Shown here: piece after piece, positions 1 to 7,046 of the stretch | Layout of the letters: each line of letters starts with the position of its first letter | How positions within the stretch are numbered: the stretch's first letter is position 1 | NCBI GenBank assembly: GCA_028687335.1 | Contig: JAQUAI010000015.1 | Coordinates: forward strand, 1 to 60,746 | DNA: 60,746 bases | Source of the DNA: Gallionella sp. | GTDB lineage: Bacteria; Pseudomonadota; Gammaproteobacteria; Burkholderiales; Gallionellaceae | Reading direction: 5' to 3' | The notes under the pieces: model-generated | Database searches by the model: none | Told to the model about the DNA's origin: nothing | Seen by the model: only the letters and a program-made list of their open reading frames with translations | Position numbers and translations under genes: made by a program

Positions 1-2
1 AC

Positions 3-209
3 ACCACCAACGCCATTGAGTCGGTGAACATGAGCCTGCGCAAGATCACCAAGAACAGGGGCTCGTTCCCAACTGATGAGTCGCTATTGAAATTGTTTTA
101 CTTGGCGCTGAATAACATCAGCAAGAAGTGGACGATGCCGATCCGAGATTGGAAGGCAGCACTAAATCGGTTTACTATCCAATTCGAAGATAGGATGCCG
201 CAGCAGTAG
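3..209 (+). CDS. IS256-family transposase, C-terminal fragment (cut by window edge)
   Basis: The frame is open from base 3 to a TAG at 207-209 and reads TTNAIESVN, then a basic stretch with ITKNRG and NNISKKW. This resembles the C-terminal end of IS256-type DDE transposases, where TTN.IES precedes the final helix. The 5' part lies outside the window, so it cannot be told whether the element is intact. An IS-like terminal repeat follows directly. The family call is recognition by eye; the catalytic DDE residues are not in the window. Confidence 0.85.
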   Translation, partial: TTNAIESVNMSLRKITKNRGSFPTDESLLKLFYLALNNISKKWTMPIRDWKAALNRFTIQFEDRMPQQ

Positions 210-216
210 AGAAACC

Positions 217-243
217 CCGTTTACACAAAATTCCGGACACCCC
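217..243. mobile_element. Terminal inverted repeat (right end) of the IS256-type element
   Basis: Eight bases after the transposase stop, the sequence CGTTTACACAAAATTCCGG followed by ACACCC resembles the end of IS256-family elements, which typically carry TGTCCGGAATTTTGTGTAAA on the other strand. The end lies about 10 bp from the stop codon of the next gene (254-754, minus), so the element inserted immediately downstream of that gene, where an attC site would be expected. The partner repeat is outside the window. Confidence 0.6.
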
Positions 244-253
244 CAAGGTGTGG

Positions 254-754
254 TCAATATGCCGGTTTCAAGCCGCGCTTTATTACCGAATCATTCATCT
301 CGACAACACTTCGTTCAATTGCGATGCGTATTGCTAGTATTGTGTTGGGCTTTCTCATCGTAGCGAGTGCCGTATCGCTGTACTTAATGAAAAGCGGATC
401 GCTATAAATAGCAATCAACTTATCTATTTCGTCAGTCGTGAACTGCGGCATGATTTCTCGTACAGACAGCGCAAAAGGCCCATTGCGTTCCGTCAATATT
501 TTGAACAGCGATAGCTTTACATCTATCTTGATTTGGTGCCATATATCTTCGGAAACGCCAGTGTTGACTTTCCGAAATCTGAACATGAGCATCTCCAACG
601 TACTGTCATCAAGAAACGAATTGGCCGTCTCTGCTTGCACTTGAATGAGCTTGTCAATTGCAGCTTCCCTTCGCTGGTCATCTTGAGCATTCGCGATGCT
701 GGACATGGTTAAAGAACAAAAATAGCATATTAAGACGCCGATGCGATATGACAT
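254..754 (-). CDS. Exported DUF2059-like protein, probable integron cassette gene
   Basis: 166 residues. The N-terminus is a signal peptide (hydrophobic GVLICYFCSLTMSS, cleavage likely after IANA). The C-terminal half has MPQFTTDEIDKLIAIYSDP and a following KY..TALATM, which resembles DUF2059, a domain of unknown function found in small periplasmic proteins. AAAGG lies 8 bases before the ATG, supporting this start. It is the third gene of a minus-strand series separated by attC or attC-like sequences, and its downstream side is broken by an IS end. No function can be assigned. Confidence 0.6.
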   Translation of the reverse strand: MSYRIGVLICYFCSLTMSSIANAQDDQRREAAIDKLIQVQAETANSFLDDSTLEMLMFRFRKVNTGVSEDIWHQIKIDVKLSLFKILTERNGPFALSVREIMPQFTTDEIDKLIAIYSDPLFIKYSDTALATMRKPNTILAIRIAIERSVVEMNDSVIKRGLKPAY

Positions 755-830
755 TTATATGACCTTTAATCTAAGGGGGCGCCCCGCTTGAGCGAAGGGT
801 GGGGCAAATTGAAGGTTGATGCGAAGTTAC
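755..830 (-). repeat. Possible degenerate integron attC site
   Basis: Between two minus-strand genes lies an imperfect palindrome. On the minus strand its ends CCTTCAATTT and AGATTAAAGG can pair with one mismatch and one wobble, and the centre has GCCCC/GGGGC arms around CTTCGCTCAAG. Size (about 75 bp) and position between two small genes fit an attC site. The conserved GTT of the crossover end is ATT here, so it may be inactive. Confidence 0.4.
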
Positions 831-1184
831 TCATCGTTTGCTGTCTATGTCACTTTCGGGCGACTTCGCGCGCTGAATCAGCAATTGACAGTCTGATACC
901 GGTAGTAAACCCTTATTGTTGAATAGTGTGCGAATATTTTTTTCAATATCTTTGAAATCGGCCCGACTCTCTGCCGCAGTAATATGCTTTTGATTGCGTT
1001 GCTTCCATAACGAAAAGGCTGCGTCAATCTCAGCTTGCATGGCTGGCTGGTCTGCTTTGCATTTTTCAACGTGGACTGTTGCAAAGACAACTGCGGCAGC
1101 TCGATCACTTTCGATCATTGCATTGGTAGGTGTTGCAGTCGCACCTAAAAATATTGCTATGAAAAGTACAGTAACGTTTTTCAA
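831..1184 (-). CDS. Small exported protein of unknown function, probable integron cassette gene
   Basis: I place the start at a TTG (1184-1182) because GGAAG lies 8 bases upstream; an in-frame TTG 27 bases earlier overlaps the attC crossover site. The 117-residue product begins MKNVTVLFIAIFLG and has a signal peptide ending near TPTNA. The mature part is mostly helical with two cysteines (EKCKAD and SDCQL). I do not recognise a family. Its start just inside an attC site and its size are typical of gene cassettes, many of which encode exported proteins of unknown role. Confidence 0.55.
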   Translation of the reverse strand: MKNVTVLFIAIFLGATATPTNAMIESDRAAAVVFATVHVEKCKADQPAMQAEIDAAFSLWKQRNQKHITAAESRADFKDIEKNIRTLFNNKGLLPVSDCQLLIQRAKSPESDIDSKR

Positions 1185-1205
1185 TTTGATAGCTTCCAAA
1201 AGTAA

Positions 1206-1299
1206 GCCCAACGTTGTAGGTAAGGGGCGCTGCGCGGCGCTTTATCGCGCAGCGTCCAGCGACCGAAGGGAGCGGCCTTGACCGCAATGTTAGCGGTCA
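1206..1299 (-). repeat. Integron attC (59-base element) recombination site
   Basis: Read on the minus strand, the site starts at the stop codon of the upstream gene with CGCTAAC (R''-like) and ends in GTTGGGC, an exact match to the GTTRRRY crossover consensus. GGTCAAGG near the left end pairs with CCTTACC near the right end if one C is left unpaired, as the extrahelical bases of attC hairpins are. The centre has an 8-bp perfect stem GCTGCGCG/CGCGCAGC. Length, stop-codon overlap, stems and crossover box together make a cassette attC site the best explanation. No integrase gene is in the window. Confidence 0.8.
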
Positions 1300-1740
1300 T
1301 GGGCGGAGGAAGGCGTGAGTAAAAGAAGCTTCAAACTGCCAAACCCCCGTAATGGCCCCTTTGTACCAATATGGGTCGAAAGAAGATGCAGCCAAATTGG
1401 CGCTACCTTTGACTTTTACAAGCGCTTCTTTTGCACTACGAAAGCTGATTTCGATGTCGAGATGGCTAATGAAATGATTAACAAAAGGTCCCTCGCGAAC
1501 ATCAGCAGTGTTGTGATACATGCCCAACTGCGGGCCTTCAAACGAGTATTTCTGAGTGCCTGTACGCTTTGAATCGATTGGAAACATTAGCGAGTTAAAT
1601 GTGTACAACCGAATGGCCTCTCGGTCACCCAAGAAAATTTCTAGTGCTCGCGAATCAAGTGTGACGCCACGAATTGCGTGGGCAGGTGTGCCGTTGATAG
1701 ATGCAACTGCGGGCGTAAGAGATGGAGTCTGCTGATTCAT
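1297..1740 (-). CDS. Hypothetical protein, probable integron cassette gene
   Basis: 147 residues, no signal peptide or membrane segment. It is rich in aromatic residues towards the C-terminus (DPYWYKGAITGVWQFEASF). I do not recognise a family. The stop codon lies in the left end of the attC site, exactly as in gene cassettes. No clear ribosome binding site precedes the ATG, which again is common in cassettes, where translation may depend on upstream genes. The start is uncertain because the upstream stretch has no good alternative. Confidence 0.5.
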   Translation of the reverse strand: MNQQTPSLTPAVASINGTPAHAIRGVTLDSRALEIFLGDREAIRLYTFNSLMFPIDSKRTGTQKYSFEGPQLGMYHNTADVREGPFVNHFISHLDIEISFRSAKEALVKVKGSANLAASSFDPYWYKGAITGVWQFEASFTHAFLRP

Positions 1741-1758
1741 ATGACCGCTAAACGTAAT

Positions 1759-1805
1759 TTAGACACCCTAAAAATCACCGATAAATACACCTTCGAGGTG
1801 TCTAA
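1759..1805. repeat. Nested inverted repeat in a 338-bp gene-free stretch
   Basis: TTAGACACC (1759-1767) and GGTGTCTAA (1797-1805) are perfect inverted repeats, and the right arm also forms its own hairpin ACACCT-TCG-AGGTGT (1787-1801). It sits just upstream of the first minus-strand cassette-like gene and could be a diverged recombination site (the minus strand continues to ACGTTTAGCGG, only loosely like a GTTRRRY box), or an unrelated hairpin. The rest of 1741-2078 holds the palindrome at 1993-2008 and the mqsRA control region; no other gene is evident there. Confidence 0.4.
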
Positions 1806-1992
1806 TCTGGGATTTTTTAGGGAAGCCTCTGTTTTAATTGGATGCGAAATTTTTGCACCCCCTAAATTGTTCAGATAAAAACGACACAACTCAGTTTTAG
1901 GTAATAAGGCCCTCATATTCCCCGAGCCATTCCCCAACCCGTCTTGCGCAGACCGGACATTACCCCTCTTTGAAATATAAATACATAGACCG

Positions 1993-2008
1993 AAATGCAT
2001 ATGCATTT
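1993..2008. promoter_or_regulatory. Perfect 16-bp palindrome AAATGCATATGCATTT
   Basis: AAATGCATATGCATTT is self-complementary over all 16 bases and lies about 70 bp before the mqsR start. It could be a protein-binding site, but I know no factor for it, and it may be unrelated to mqsRA. Confidence 0.4.
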
Positions 2009-2033
2009 TCGTGATGGGTCGTGAAAACTCGCC

Positions 2034-2067
2034 ATTAACCAACTTGCCAAAATTAACCAACTAGGTT
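2034..2067 (+). promoter_or_regulatory. Probable MqsA operator with direct repeats upstream of mqsR
   Basis: AACCA-ACT-AGGTT at 2055-2067 differs by one base from the AACCT-N3-AGGTT palindrome bound by E. coli MqsA. The 11-base unit ATTAACCAACT occurs twice, at 2034-2044 and 2052-2062, 18 bp apart. The position 12 bp before the toxin start fits antitoxin autorepression. The known site comes from E. coli; binding here is inference. Confidence 0.55.
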
Positions 2068-2078
2068 ACCTTTGGGTC

Positions 2079-2374
2079 GTGGAAAAATTAAAACCTCACT
2101 GCGAGTTGTCCGTCGTTAAAGCCATGATTGAGGCCGGAAAGGTGCGCTCAACCCTGTCGGCTTTGACTGGTGGTGCCGCATTGGGGTTTGCTTCGAAGGA
2201 ATCATTGCAATAGTTAAATCGTTAACTGTGGCTGACTTTTACAAAAGCATGACAACACATAGCAATCACCGTGTTTGGCAAGATGTGTACCGTCCAAGCA
2301 CGACAGCCGGAGAGGTGTATCTGAAGCTGACGGTCGTTGATGAGGTGCTTATTGTGTCTTTTAAGGAGCTATGA
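2079..2374 (+). pseudogene. mqsR: mqsR toxin gene, disrupted by a frameshift
   Basis: MqsR is a RelE-like mRNA interferase cutting at GCU. From GTG 2079 the frame reads VEKLKPHCELSVVK...KVRSTLSALTGGAALGF and then reaches TAG near 2212. The neighbouring frame continues the same protein: IVKSLTVADFYKSMTTHS, NHRVWQDVYRP and EVYLKLTVVDEVLIVSFKEL, ending at TGA 2372-2374. DFYKSMT, WQDVYRP and the VSFKE end are hallmarks of MqsR. The two halves are offset as if one base were lost near 2190-2205, before the active-site half. The toxin is therefore probably inactive. The stop region overlaps the antitoxin start, as in intact mqsRA operons. Confidence 0.85.
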
Positions 2375-2376
2375 AT

Positions 2377-2778
2377 ATGAAATGCCCATCTTGCGCGGCG
2401 ACTGAGCTGGTGCATGACACTCGCGACATGCCGTACACCTACAAAGGTGAATCAACAGCTATTTTGGATGTGACTGGTGATTTCTGCTCTGCTTGCGGCG
2501 AAGCTATTTTGGATGCGCCGGAATCGAGTCGCATCAGTGCGGCAATGCTTGAATTTAATAAGCAAGTGAACGCCTCTATCGTCAATCCGGCTTTTATTGT
2601 CAGTGTCCGCAAAAAACTCGGGCTTGACCAGCAGGAGGCGGCTGAGATTTTTGGTGGTGGGGTAAATGCCTTTTCACGGTATGAAAACGGTAAGACCAAG
2701 CCGCCATTGTCATTGGTAAAACTCCTCAAGCTGCTCGACCACCACCCCGCTTTGCTGGATGAAATTCGGGCGGCTTGA
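2377..2778 (+). CDS. mqsA: MqsA antitoxin (zinc-binding, HTH-Xre domain)
   Basis: MqsA binds and neutralises MqsR and represses its own operon. I start at the second ATG (2377), 8 bases after AAGGAG; an ATG at 2371 overlaps the toxin stop. With this start, zinc-ligand cysteines fall at 3, 6, 37 and 40, the same positions as in E. coli MqsA. The C-terminal half is an Xre-type helix-turn-helix with EIFGGGVNAFSRYENGK, the most conserved segment of the family. The length of 133 residues is normal. The antitoxin appears intact although its toxin gene is frameshifted, so it may persist as a regulator. Confidence 0.92.
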   Translation: MKCPSCAATELVHDTRDMPYTYKGESTAILDVTGDFCSACGEAILDAPESSRISAAMLEFNKQVNASIVNPAFIVSVRKKLGLDQQEAAEIFGGGVNAFSRYENGKTKPPLSLVKLLKLLDHHPALLDEIRAA

Positions 2779-2795
2779 GTATGGGGTTTACTCAA

Positions 2796-3797
2796 CTACT
2801 GTTTCGGCACAAAGGTGAATGCGTCGGAGAAGAACGATTCGTTCGGTAGGGCGCGTTGGGTGGTGAAGTCGCGGTGTGCTGATTCGACCACGACGGGTGC
2901 GCCGCAGGCGTAAACCTGATAGCCGGAGAGGTCGGCGTAGTCTTCCAGTACGGCTTGATGGACGAAGCCGCAGCGGCCTTCCCATTTTTCATCCGAGACG
3001 ACGGGTGTGCAGCGAATGCCGCGCGCTTCCCATTCTGCAATTTTGTCGAGCATGTAGAGGTCGGTGGCTTTGCGCACGCCCCAGTAGAAATGCATGGGGC
3101 GTTTGATGCCGATGTGTAGGGCGTGTTCGATGATGGCTTTGATCGGGGCGAAGCCGGTGCCGCTGGCGACAAACAGGATTGGTTTGTCTGAGTCTTCGCG
3201 CAGGAAGAAGGTGCCGAGCGGGCCTTTGAAGCGCAGGATGTCGCGCTCTTTCATTTCGTTAAATACGTGATGGGTAAATTCGCCGCCGACGATGTTGCGC
3301 ACGTGTAGTTCGAGCACGGCATCATCGTGCGGTGCGTTGGCTATGGAGAAGCTACGCGGCTTGCCATTTTTTTGCAGGATGTCGATGTATTGTCCGGCGA
3401 GAAATTGCAGACGTTCGTTGGCGGGCAGCTTGAGATAAAGCGCCATTACGTCGTCGGCCAGCTTGACCATTTTTTCCACGCGGCACGGCAGTGTTTTGAC
3501 TTGGATGTCTTTTACTGCGCTAACTTCGTGGCATTCCAGTGTGAGATCGGAAAGCGGTTTGGCGCAGCAGAACAAGGTTTTGCCTTCGGCTTTGTCGGCG
3601 GCGGTGAGCGCGTGTTCATTCGATTTTCCGTGATCTACCGTGCCCTGCAACACTTTGCCTTTGCACGCGCCGCACACGCCGTCGCGGCAGCTGTAGGGCA
3701 GGGTGTAGCCGTTTTTCAGTCCGGCTTCGAGGATGGTTTCGTTAGATTCGATAGCGAAAGAGTGATTGCTAGGGAGCAGCGTTGCTTTGAAGGTCAT
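2796..3797 (-). CDS. 2Fe-2S ferredoxin / FAD-NAD(P)H reductase (CDP-6-deoxy-delta-3,4-glucoseen reductase-like)
   Basis: 333 residues. Residues 1-90 form a plant-type ferredoxin domain with cluster cysteines 37, 42 and 45 (CRDGVCGAC) and a distal pair CC at 77-78. The rest is a ferredoxin-NADP reductase fold: the flavin motif RSFSIANAP, the nucleotide motif GTGFAPIKAI and a C-terminal YACGAP. Such proteins pass electrons from NAD(P)H through FAD to the cluster and on to an oxygenase or sugar dehydratase. Betaproteobacterial homologues are usually named after the ascarylose-pathway enzyme AscD, but no deoxysugar genes are nearby, so the true partner is unknown. It is divergent from the epimerase-like gene with only 53 bp between starts. 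Confidence 0.85.
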   Translation of the reverse strand: MTFKATLLPSNHSFAIESNETILEAGLKNGYTLPYSCRDGVCGACKGKVLQGTVDHGKSNEHALTAADKAEGKTLFCCAKPLSDLTLECHEVSAVKDIQVKTLPCRVEKMVKLADDVMALYLKLPANERLQFLAGQYIDILQKNGKPRSFSIANAPHDDAVLELHVRNIVGGEFTHHVFNEMKERDILRFKGPLGTFFLREDSDKPILFVASGTGFAPIKAIIEHALHIGIKRPMHFYWGVRKATDLYMLDKIAEWEARGIRCTPVVSDEKWEGRCGFVHQAVLEDYADLSGYQVYACGAPVVVESAHRDFTTQRALPNESFFSDAFTFVPKQ

Positions 3798-3850
3798 GGC
3801 AGGAAAGGCGGATGTTCACGAATGGCGAGATTTTAACGCATAATCCAACC

Positions 3851-4747
3851 ATGAAACGAATCCTGATCGTGGGTTGTGGCGATGTCGCGCTGCGTACTAT
3901 TCCCTTATTGAATAAGTGTTATCGCATATTTGCGCTGGTACGCAATCCGGCCTATTGCGAGCGTTTGCGCGCGCTGGGTGTCGTGCCCGTGCTGGGTGAT
4001 TTAGACGATGCACGCAGCTTGCCTCACTTGGCGGGCTTGGCCGATGCCGTGCTGCATCTGGCACCGCCGCCATCGAGCGGTAACGACTCGCGCACGCGGC
4101 ATTTGTTGGCGGCATTGTCGCGGGGCAAGCTTCCTCGGCGGCTGGTCTATATCAGCACTAGCGGGGTGTATGGCGATTGCGGCGGCGAGCGGGTGAGCGA
4201 GTCGCGTCCCTTACATCCGCAAAATGCGCGGGCGCAACGCCGTGTTGATGCCGAGTTGCAGATTCGCACATGGGCGCGGCGCAATCGGGTGAACGCCAGT
4301 ATTTTGCGTGTGCCCGGCATCTATGCGGCAGCGCGTTTGCCGCTGGAGCGTATTACGCAGGGGGCGCCCGCCATCATGGCGGCAGAAGACAGTTACACCA
4401 ATCATATTCACGCCGACGATCTGGCGCGCATTCTTGTGGCGGCTTTGCACCGCGCGCAGCCCTGTCGTGTTTATCATGCGGTGGATGATGATGAGATGAA
4501 AATGGGCGATTATTTTGATGCAGTGGCAGATGCTTTTGCACTGCCGCGTCCCCCGCGCTTACCACGCGCACAAGTGCAGGCGGCGGTGTCGCCAATGATG
4601 TGGTCGTTTATGAATGAGTCGCGGCGTATGAGCAACACCCGCATGAAAAATGAGCTTAATGTCACGCTGTGTTACCCAACAGTAAAAAGCGCATTGGATG
4701 CACTTGCATCTGCCGGAAATGCGCCCCATATTCCCAGCTCGGGTTGA
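3851..4747 (+). CDS. NAD-dependent epimerase/dehydratase-like protein (extended SDR fold)
   Basis: I start at ATG 3851, giving MKRILIVGCGDVALRTIPLL, a Rossmann glycine motif right at the N-terminus; an in-frame ATG at 3812 would add 13 non-conserved residues. The VYISTSGVYGD segment carries the SDR serine and tyrosine, but the lysine usually four residues after the tyrosine is missing, so catalysis may be altered. The 298-residue length suits the family. The substrate is unknown; the pairing with the divergent flavin reductase is common in betaproteobacteria. Confidence 0.8.
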   Translation: MKRILIVGCGDVALRTIPLLNKCYRIFALVRNPAYCERLRALGVVPVLGDLDDARSLPHLAGLADAVLHLAPPPSSGNDSRTRHLLAALSRGKLPRRLVYISTSGVYGDCGGERVSESRPLHPQNARAQRRVDAELQIRTWARRNRVNASILRVPGIYAAARLPLERITQGAPAIMAAEDSYTNHIHADDLARILVAALHRAQPCRVYHAVDDDEMKMGDYFDAVADAFALPRPPRLPRAQVQAAVSPMMWSFMNESRRMSNTRMKNELNVTLCYPTVKSALDALASAGNAPHIPSSG

Positions 4748-4770
4748 GGCTTGGTTGTGCGTTAGGTTCA

Positions 4771-4846
4771 AACCCCCTCCAACTCCCCCTTATCAGGGGG
4801 AGAGCCAGCATGCTCCTCCCCTGATAAGGGGAGGCTGGGAGGGGTT
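4771..4846. repeat. Nested palindromic repeat, class A (TTATCA core), copy 1
   Basis: The 76-bp unit runs from AACCCCCTCCAACTCCCCC to GGGAGGGGTT. Each arm is a hairpin of its own (CCCCCTTATCAGGGGG, and CCCCTGATAAGGGG), and the two arms are inverted copies of each other. A near-identical unit in reverse orientation lies at 46489-46565; only the central 6-7 bases and about one arm base differ. There is no T tract, so a simple terminator role is unlikely. It lies between the epimerase-like gene and lemA. Confidence 0.85.
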
Positions 4847-4955
4847 GGGTTCTAATGGGCTCGGGTTGAGCCGACCTACAGATGCTCGGAGTGATGGGGG
4901 TGTGTGGTGTTTTTCGTGGACAATAATTGTTATCGTTTTTATTTAAGGAGTGATG

Positions 4956-5546
4956 ATGCGCAAACTGATGACTTCGATGTTGTTGCTGCTGACTTTGGCG
5001 CTTTCCGGTTGCGGTTATAACGCGTTTCAGGCGGGTGACGAGCAGGTTAAGGCGAGTTGGGCGGAGGTGCTTAACCAGTATCAGCGCCGTGCCGATTTGG
5101 TGCCCAATCTGGTGAATGTGGTGAAAGGTTATGCCGCGCATGAGAAAGAGGTGCTGACCGAGGTGACCGAGGCGCGTTCGCGTATCGGCGGCATTCAGGT
5201 TACGCCCGAGCTTATTAACGACGAGCAGGCATTTGCCAAATTTCAAGCGGTGCAGGCGCAGATGACTTCGGCGTTGTCGCGCTTGATGGTGGTGGCGGAA
5301 AATTATCCGCAGCTTAAGGCTGATCCCTTGTTCCGCGATTTGACCGCGCAGCTGGAAGGTACCGAAAATCGTATCACCGTGGCGCGTAATCGTTACATTC
5401 AGGACATCAAGGATTACAACATCGCGGTGCGTTCCTTCCCAACCAATTTGACAGCGATGTTGTTCGGTTACGCGGTCAAACCTAGCTTTACCGTGGAAAA
5501 CGAAAAAGCCATTTCGACTGCACCCAAAGTCGAGTTCGGCAAGTAA
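4956..5546 (+). CDS. lemA: LemA family lipoprotein
   Basis: About 196 residues. AAGGAG ends 5 bases before ATG 4956, though ATG 4953 is possible. The N-terminus is a lipoprotein-like signal (LLLLTLALSGCGYN, lipobox LSGC). The body is the helical LemA domain, with the typical WAEVLNQYQRRADLVPNLVN and TEARSRIG. LemA proteins are envelope proteins of unclear function, usually next to a TPM-domain protein. Here two TPM genes follow, the first 9 bp downstream, so the three are probably one operon. Confidence 0.9.
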   Translation: MRKLMTSMLLLLTLALSGCGYNAFQAGDEQVKASWAEVLNQYQRRADLVPNLVNVVKGYAAHEKEVLTEVTEARSRIGGIQVTPELINDEQAFAKFQAVQAQMTSALSRLMVVAENYPQLKADPLFRDLTAQLEGTENRITVARNRYIQDIKDYNIAVRSFPTNLTAMLFGYAVKPSFTVENEKAISTAPKVEFGK

Positions 5547-5555
5547 GCGACGAGC

Positions 5556-6428
5556 ATGATGCGGCGCTGGCTGGCACTTGGCTTCCTCTGTCTGTGCGCG
5601 TTCGCGGCAGTGGCGGAGGTTGCCGTGCCGCCGCTCAAGGCGCGTGTCACAGATCTGACCGCCACGCTGAGCACCGCTGAACACGCCGCGCTCGAAGCCA
5701 AGCTGCAAGCTTTTGAGGAGAGCAAGGGTAGCCAAGTGGCGGTGCTGATTGTGCCGACTACGCAGCCGGAGGCAATCGAGCAATATTCCATTCGCGTGGT
5801 TGAGCAATGGCAGTTGGGGCGCAAGCAAGTTGATGATGGCGTGCTATTGCTGGTTGCGAAAGATGATCGCAAGTTGCGTATCGAAGTGGGCTACGGGCTG
5901 GAAGGAATATTGCCGGATGTCATCGCCAAGCGCATCGTCGCCGATGACATCGCGCCGCATTTCAAGCAAGGGCATTACTACGCGGGCATCGATGCCGGTG
6001 TGACGCGCATCATCGGCGTGATTCAAGGCGAGGTGTTGCCGCCAGTCGCGCCGCAGCGGGCAAGTGGCAATGCGCCCGATAGCGATTTTCTGATGTATTT
6101 CATCTTTGTTGTGATGGCTGGGTTCGTCAGCGCCATCTTGCTTTACTCGCGCTATAGCGGTATCAAAGCCGCAAGCTACAACACGGTGCTGATGACGCTG
6201 GCAACATGGTGGATAGGCGGTGCTCTTTTACTGCTCATCATCGTGGCGGTGGTCACATTCATTATTACTCTGCTGCTGCCCGCGCTGACTTCGGGAGGTT
6301 CTGGCGGCGGCGATATTTACACCACTGGCGGCAGCTCAGGAATGGGCGGTTGGGGCGGTGGAGATGGCGGCGGATTCTCCGGCGGTGGTGGCGGCTTTGG
6401 CGGCGGCGGCGCATCGGGCGACTGGTGA
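5556..6428 (+). CDS. TPM-domain membrane protein (YgcG-like)
   Basis: 290 residues. A signal peptide (WLALGFLCLCAFAAVA) precedes a TPM domain (about residues 28-150) with QVAVLIVPTT, DDGVLLLVAKDDRKLRIEVG and YGLEGILPD. Two hydrophobic segments follow (around FLMYFIFVVMAGFVSAILL and ALLLLIIVAVVTFIITLLL), and the protein ends in a glycine-rich tail GGGGFGGGGASGDW. This domain order is that of YgcG-type proteins encoded beside LemA. Some TPM domains are linked to photosystem repair or membrane quality control; the role here is unknown. Confidence 0.88.
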   Translation: MMRRWLALGFLCLCAFAAVAEVAVPPLKARVTDLTATLSTAEHAALEAKLQAFEESKGSQVAVLIVPTTQPEAIEQYSIRVVEQWQLGRKQVDDGVLLLVAKDDRKLRIEVGYGLEGILPDVIAKRIVADDIAPHFKQGHYYAGIDAGVTRIIGVIQGEVLPPVAPQRASGNAPDSDFLMYFIFVVMAGFVSAILLYSRYSGIKAASYNTVLMTLATWWIGGALLLLIIVAVVTFIITLLLPALTSGGSGGGDIYTTGGSSGMGGWGGGDGGGFSGGGGGFGGGGASGDW

Positions 6429-6455
6429 TGCCATGCGGAAACGGATACGACAAAG

Positions 6456-6947
6456 ATGATGCGATTTTTTAGACATATGATTTTCGGACGCGGGCGGGCG
6501 CGGTATTTCTTTCCGCCTGCGGCGATGCAGCGCATCACAGAAGCGGTGCGCGTTTCTGAATGCACGCATATGGGCGAGCTGTGTTTTACCGTCGAGGTAG
6601 GGCTGGGGCTCGCGCAACTTTATGCGGGTGTCGATTCGCGTCAACGTGCGTTGCAACTGTTTTCAAATCTGCGCGTGTGGGACACCGAGCAAAACACTGG
6701 CGTACTGATCTACTTGCTGTTGGCAGATCGAAAAGTGGAGATCGTCGCCGACCGAGGTATTGATGCGCGCGTCGGCAAAGCGGGATGGGAAAGTATTTGC
6801 CGCGAGATGGAGGCACGTTTTCGCGCGGGTGAATTTGAGCAGGGCGCGTTGCAGGGAATCGCCGCGATCACCGAGCTTTTGAATCAGCATTTCCCGGCGC
6901 AAGACCGCAATCCAAACGAATTTCCTGATGAGCCGAAAATAATCTAA
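6456..6947 (+). CDS. Second TPM-domain protein, soluble
   Basis: 163 residues without a signal peptide. It contains FFPPAAMQRITEAVRVSE, then ELCFTVEVGLG, NTGVLIYLLLADRKVEIVAD and RGIDARVG, which match the second, usually cytoplasmic TPM protein of lemA-TPM-TPM clusters. It lies 27 bp after the first TPM gene and is the last of the operon; a large inverted repeat follows. Confidence 0.85.
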   Translation: MMRFFRHMIFGRGRARYFFPPAAMQRITEAVRVSECTHMGELCFTVEVGLGLAQLYAGVDSRQRALQLFSNLRVWDTEQNTGVLIYLLLADRKVEIVADRGIDARVGKAGWESICREMEARFRAGEFEQGALQGIAAITELLNQHFPAQDRNPNEFPDEPKII

Positions 6948-6967
6948 TCCAGATTTTCCTCTGCCCC

Positions 6968-7030
6968 CCGTCATACCGGCCTGCCCGCAAGGCAGGCTAT
7001 CCTGAGTTTATCGAAGGGCCGGTATGACGG
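6968..7030. terminator. Perfect 14-bp inverted repeat between convergent genes
   Basis: CCGTCATACCGGCC (6968-6981) and GGCCGGTATGACGG (7017-7030) are exact inverted repeats, with an inner hairpin CCTGCC-CGCAA-GGCAGG. It lies between two converging genes and could stop transcription from both sides. The inner CCTGAGTTTATCGAAGGG resembles a dispersed repeat seen in many proteobacteria, so it may be a repeat that also works as a terminator. There is no long T tract. Confidence 0.6.
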
Positions 7031-7046
7031 CTGAATCAAATATTCC

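Noticed and set aside
1737..2060. A 107-codon minus-strand open frame upstream of the cassette-like genes
   Set aside because: No signal peptide, domain or ribosome site; it runs across palindromes and the mqsRA control region, so it looks like chance.
2190..2215. Programmed ribosomal frameshift in mqsR
   Set aside because: No slippery heptamer or following strong stem is evident; a one-base deletion or sequencing error is simpler.
4771..4846. Class A palindrome considered as a rho-independent terminator
   Set aside because: No T tract follows on either strand and the same unit recurs elsewhere, one related copy inside a coding region.
6968..7030. Inverted repeat considered as an attC site
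   Set aside because: Perfect 14-bp arms without GTTRRRY box or extrahelical bases, and placed between convergent housekeeping genes.
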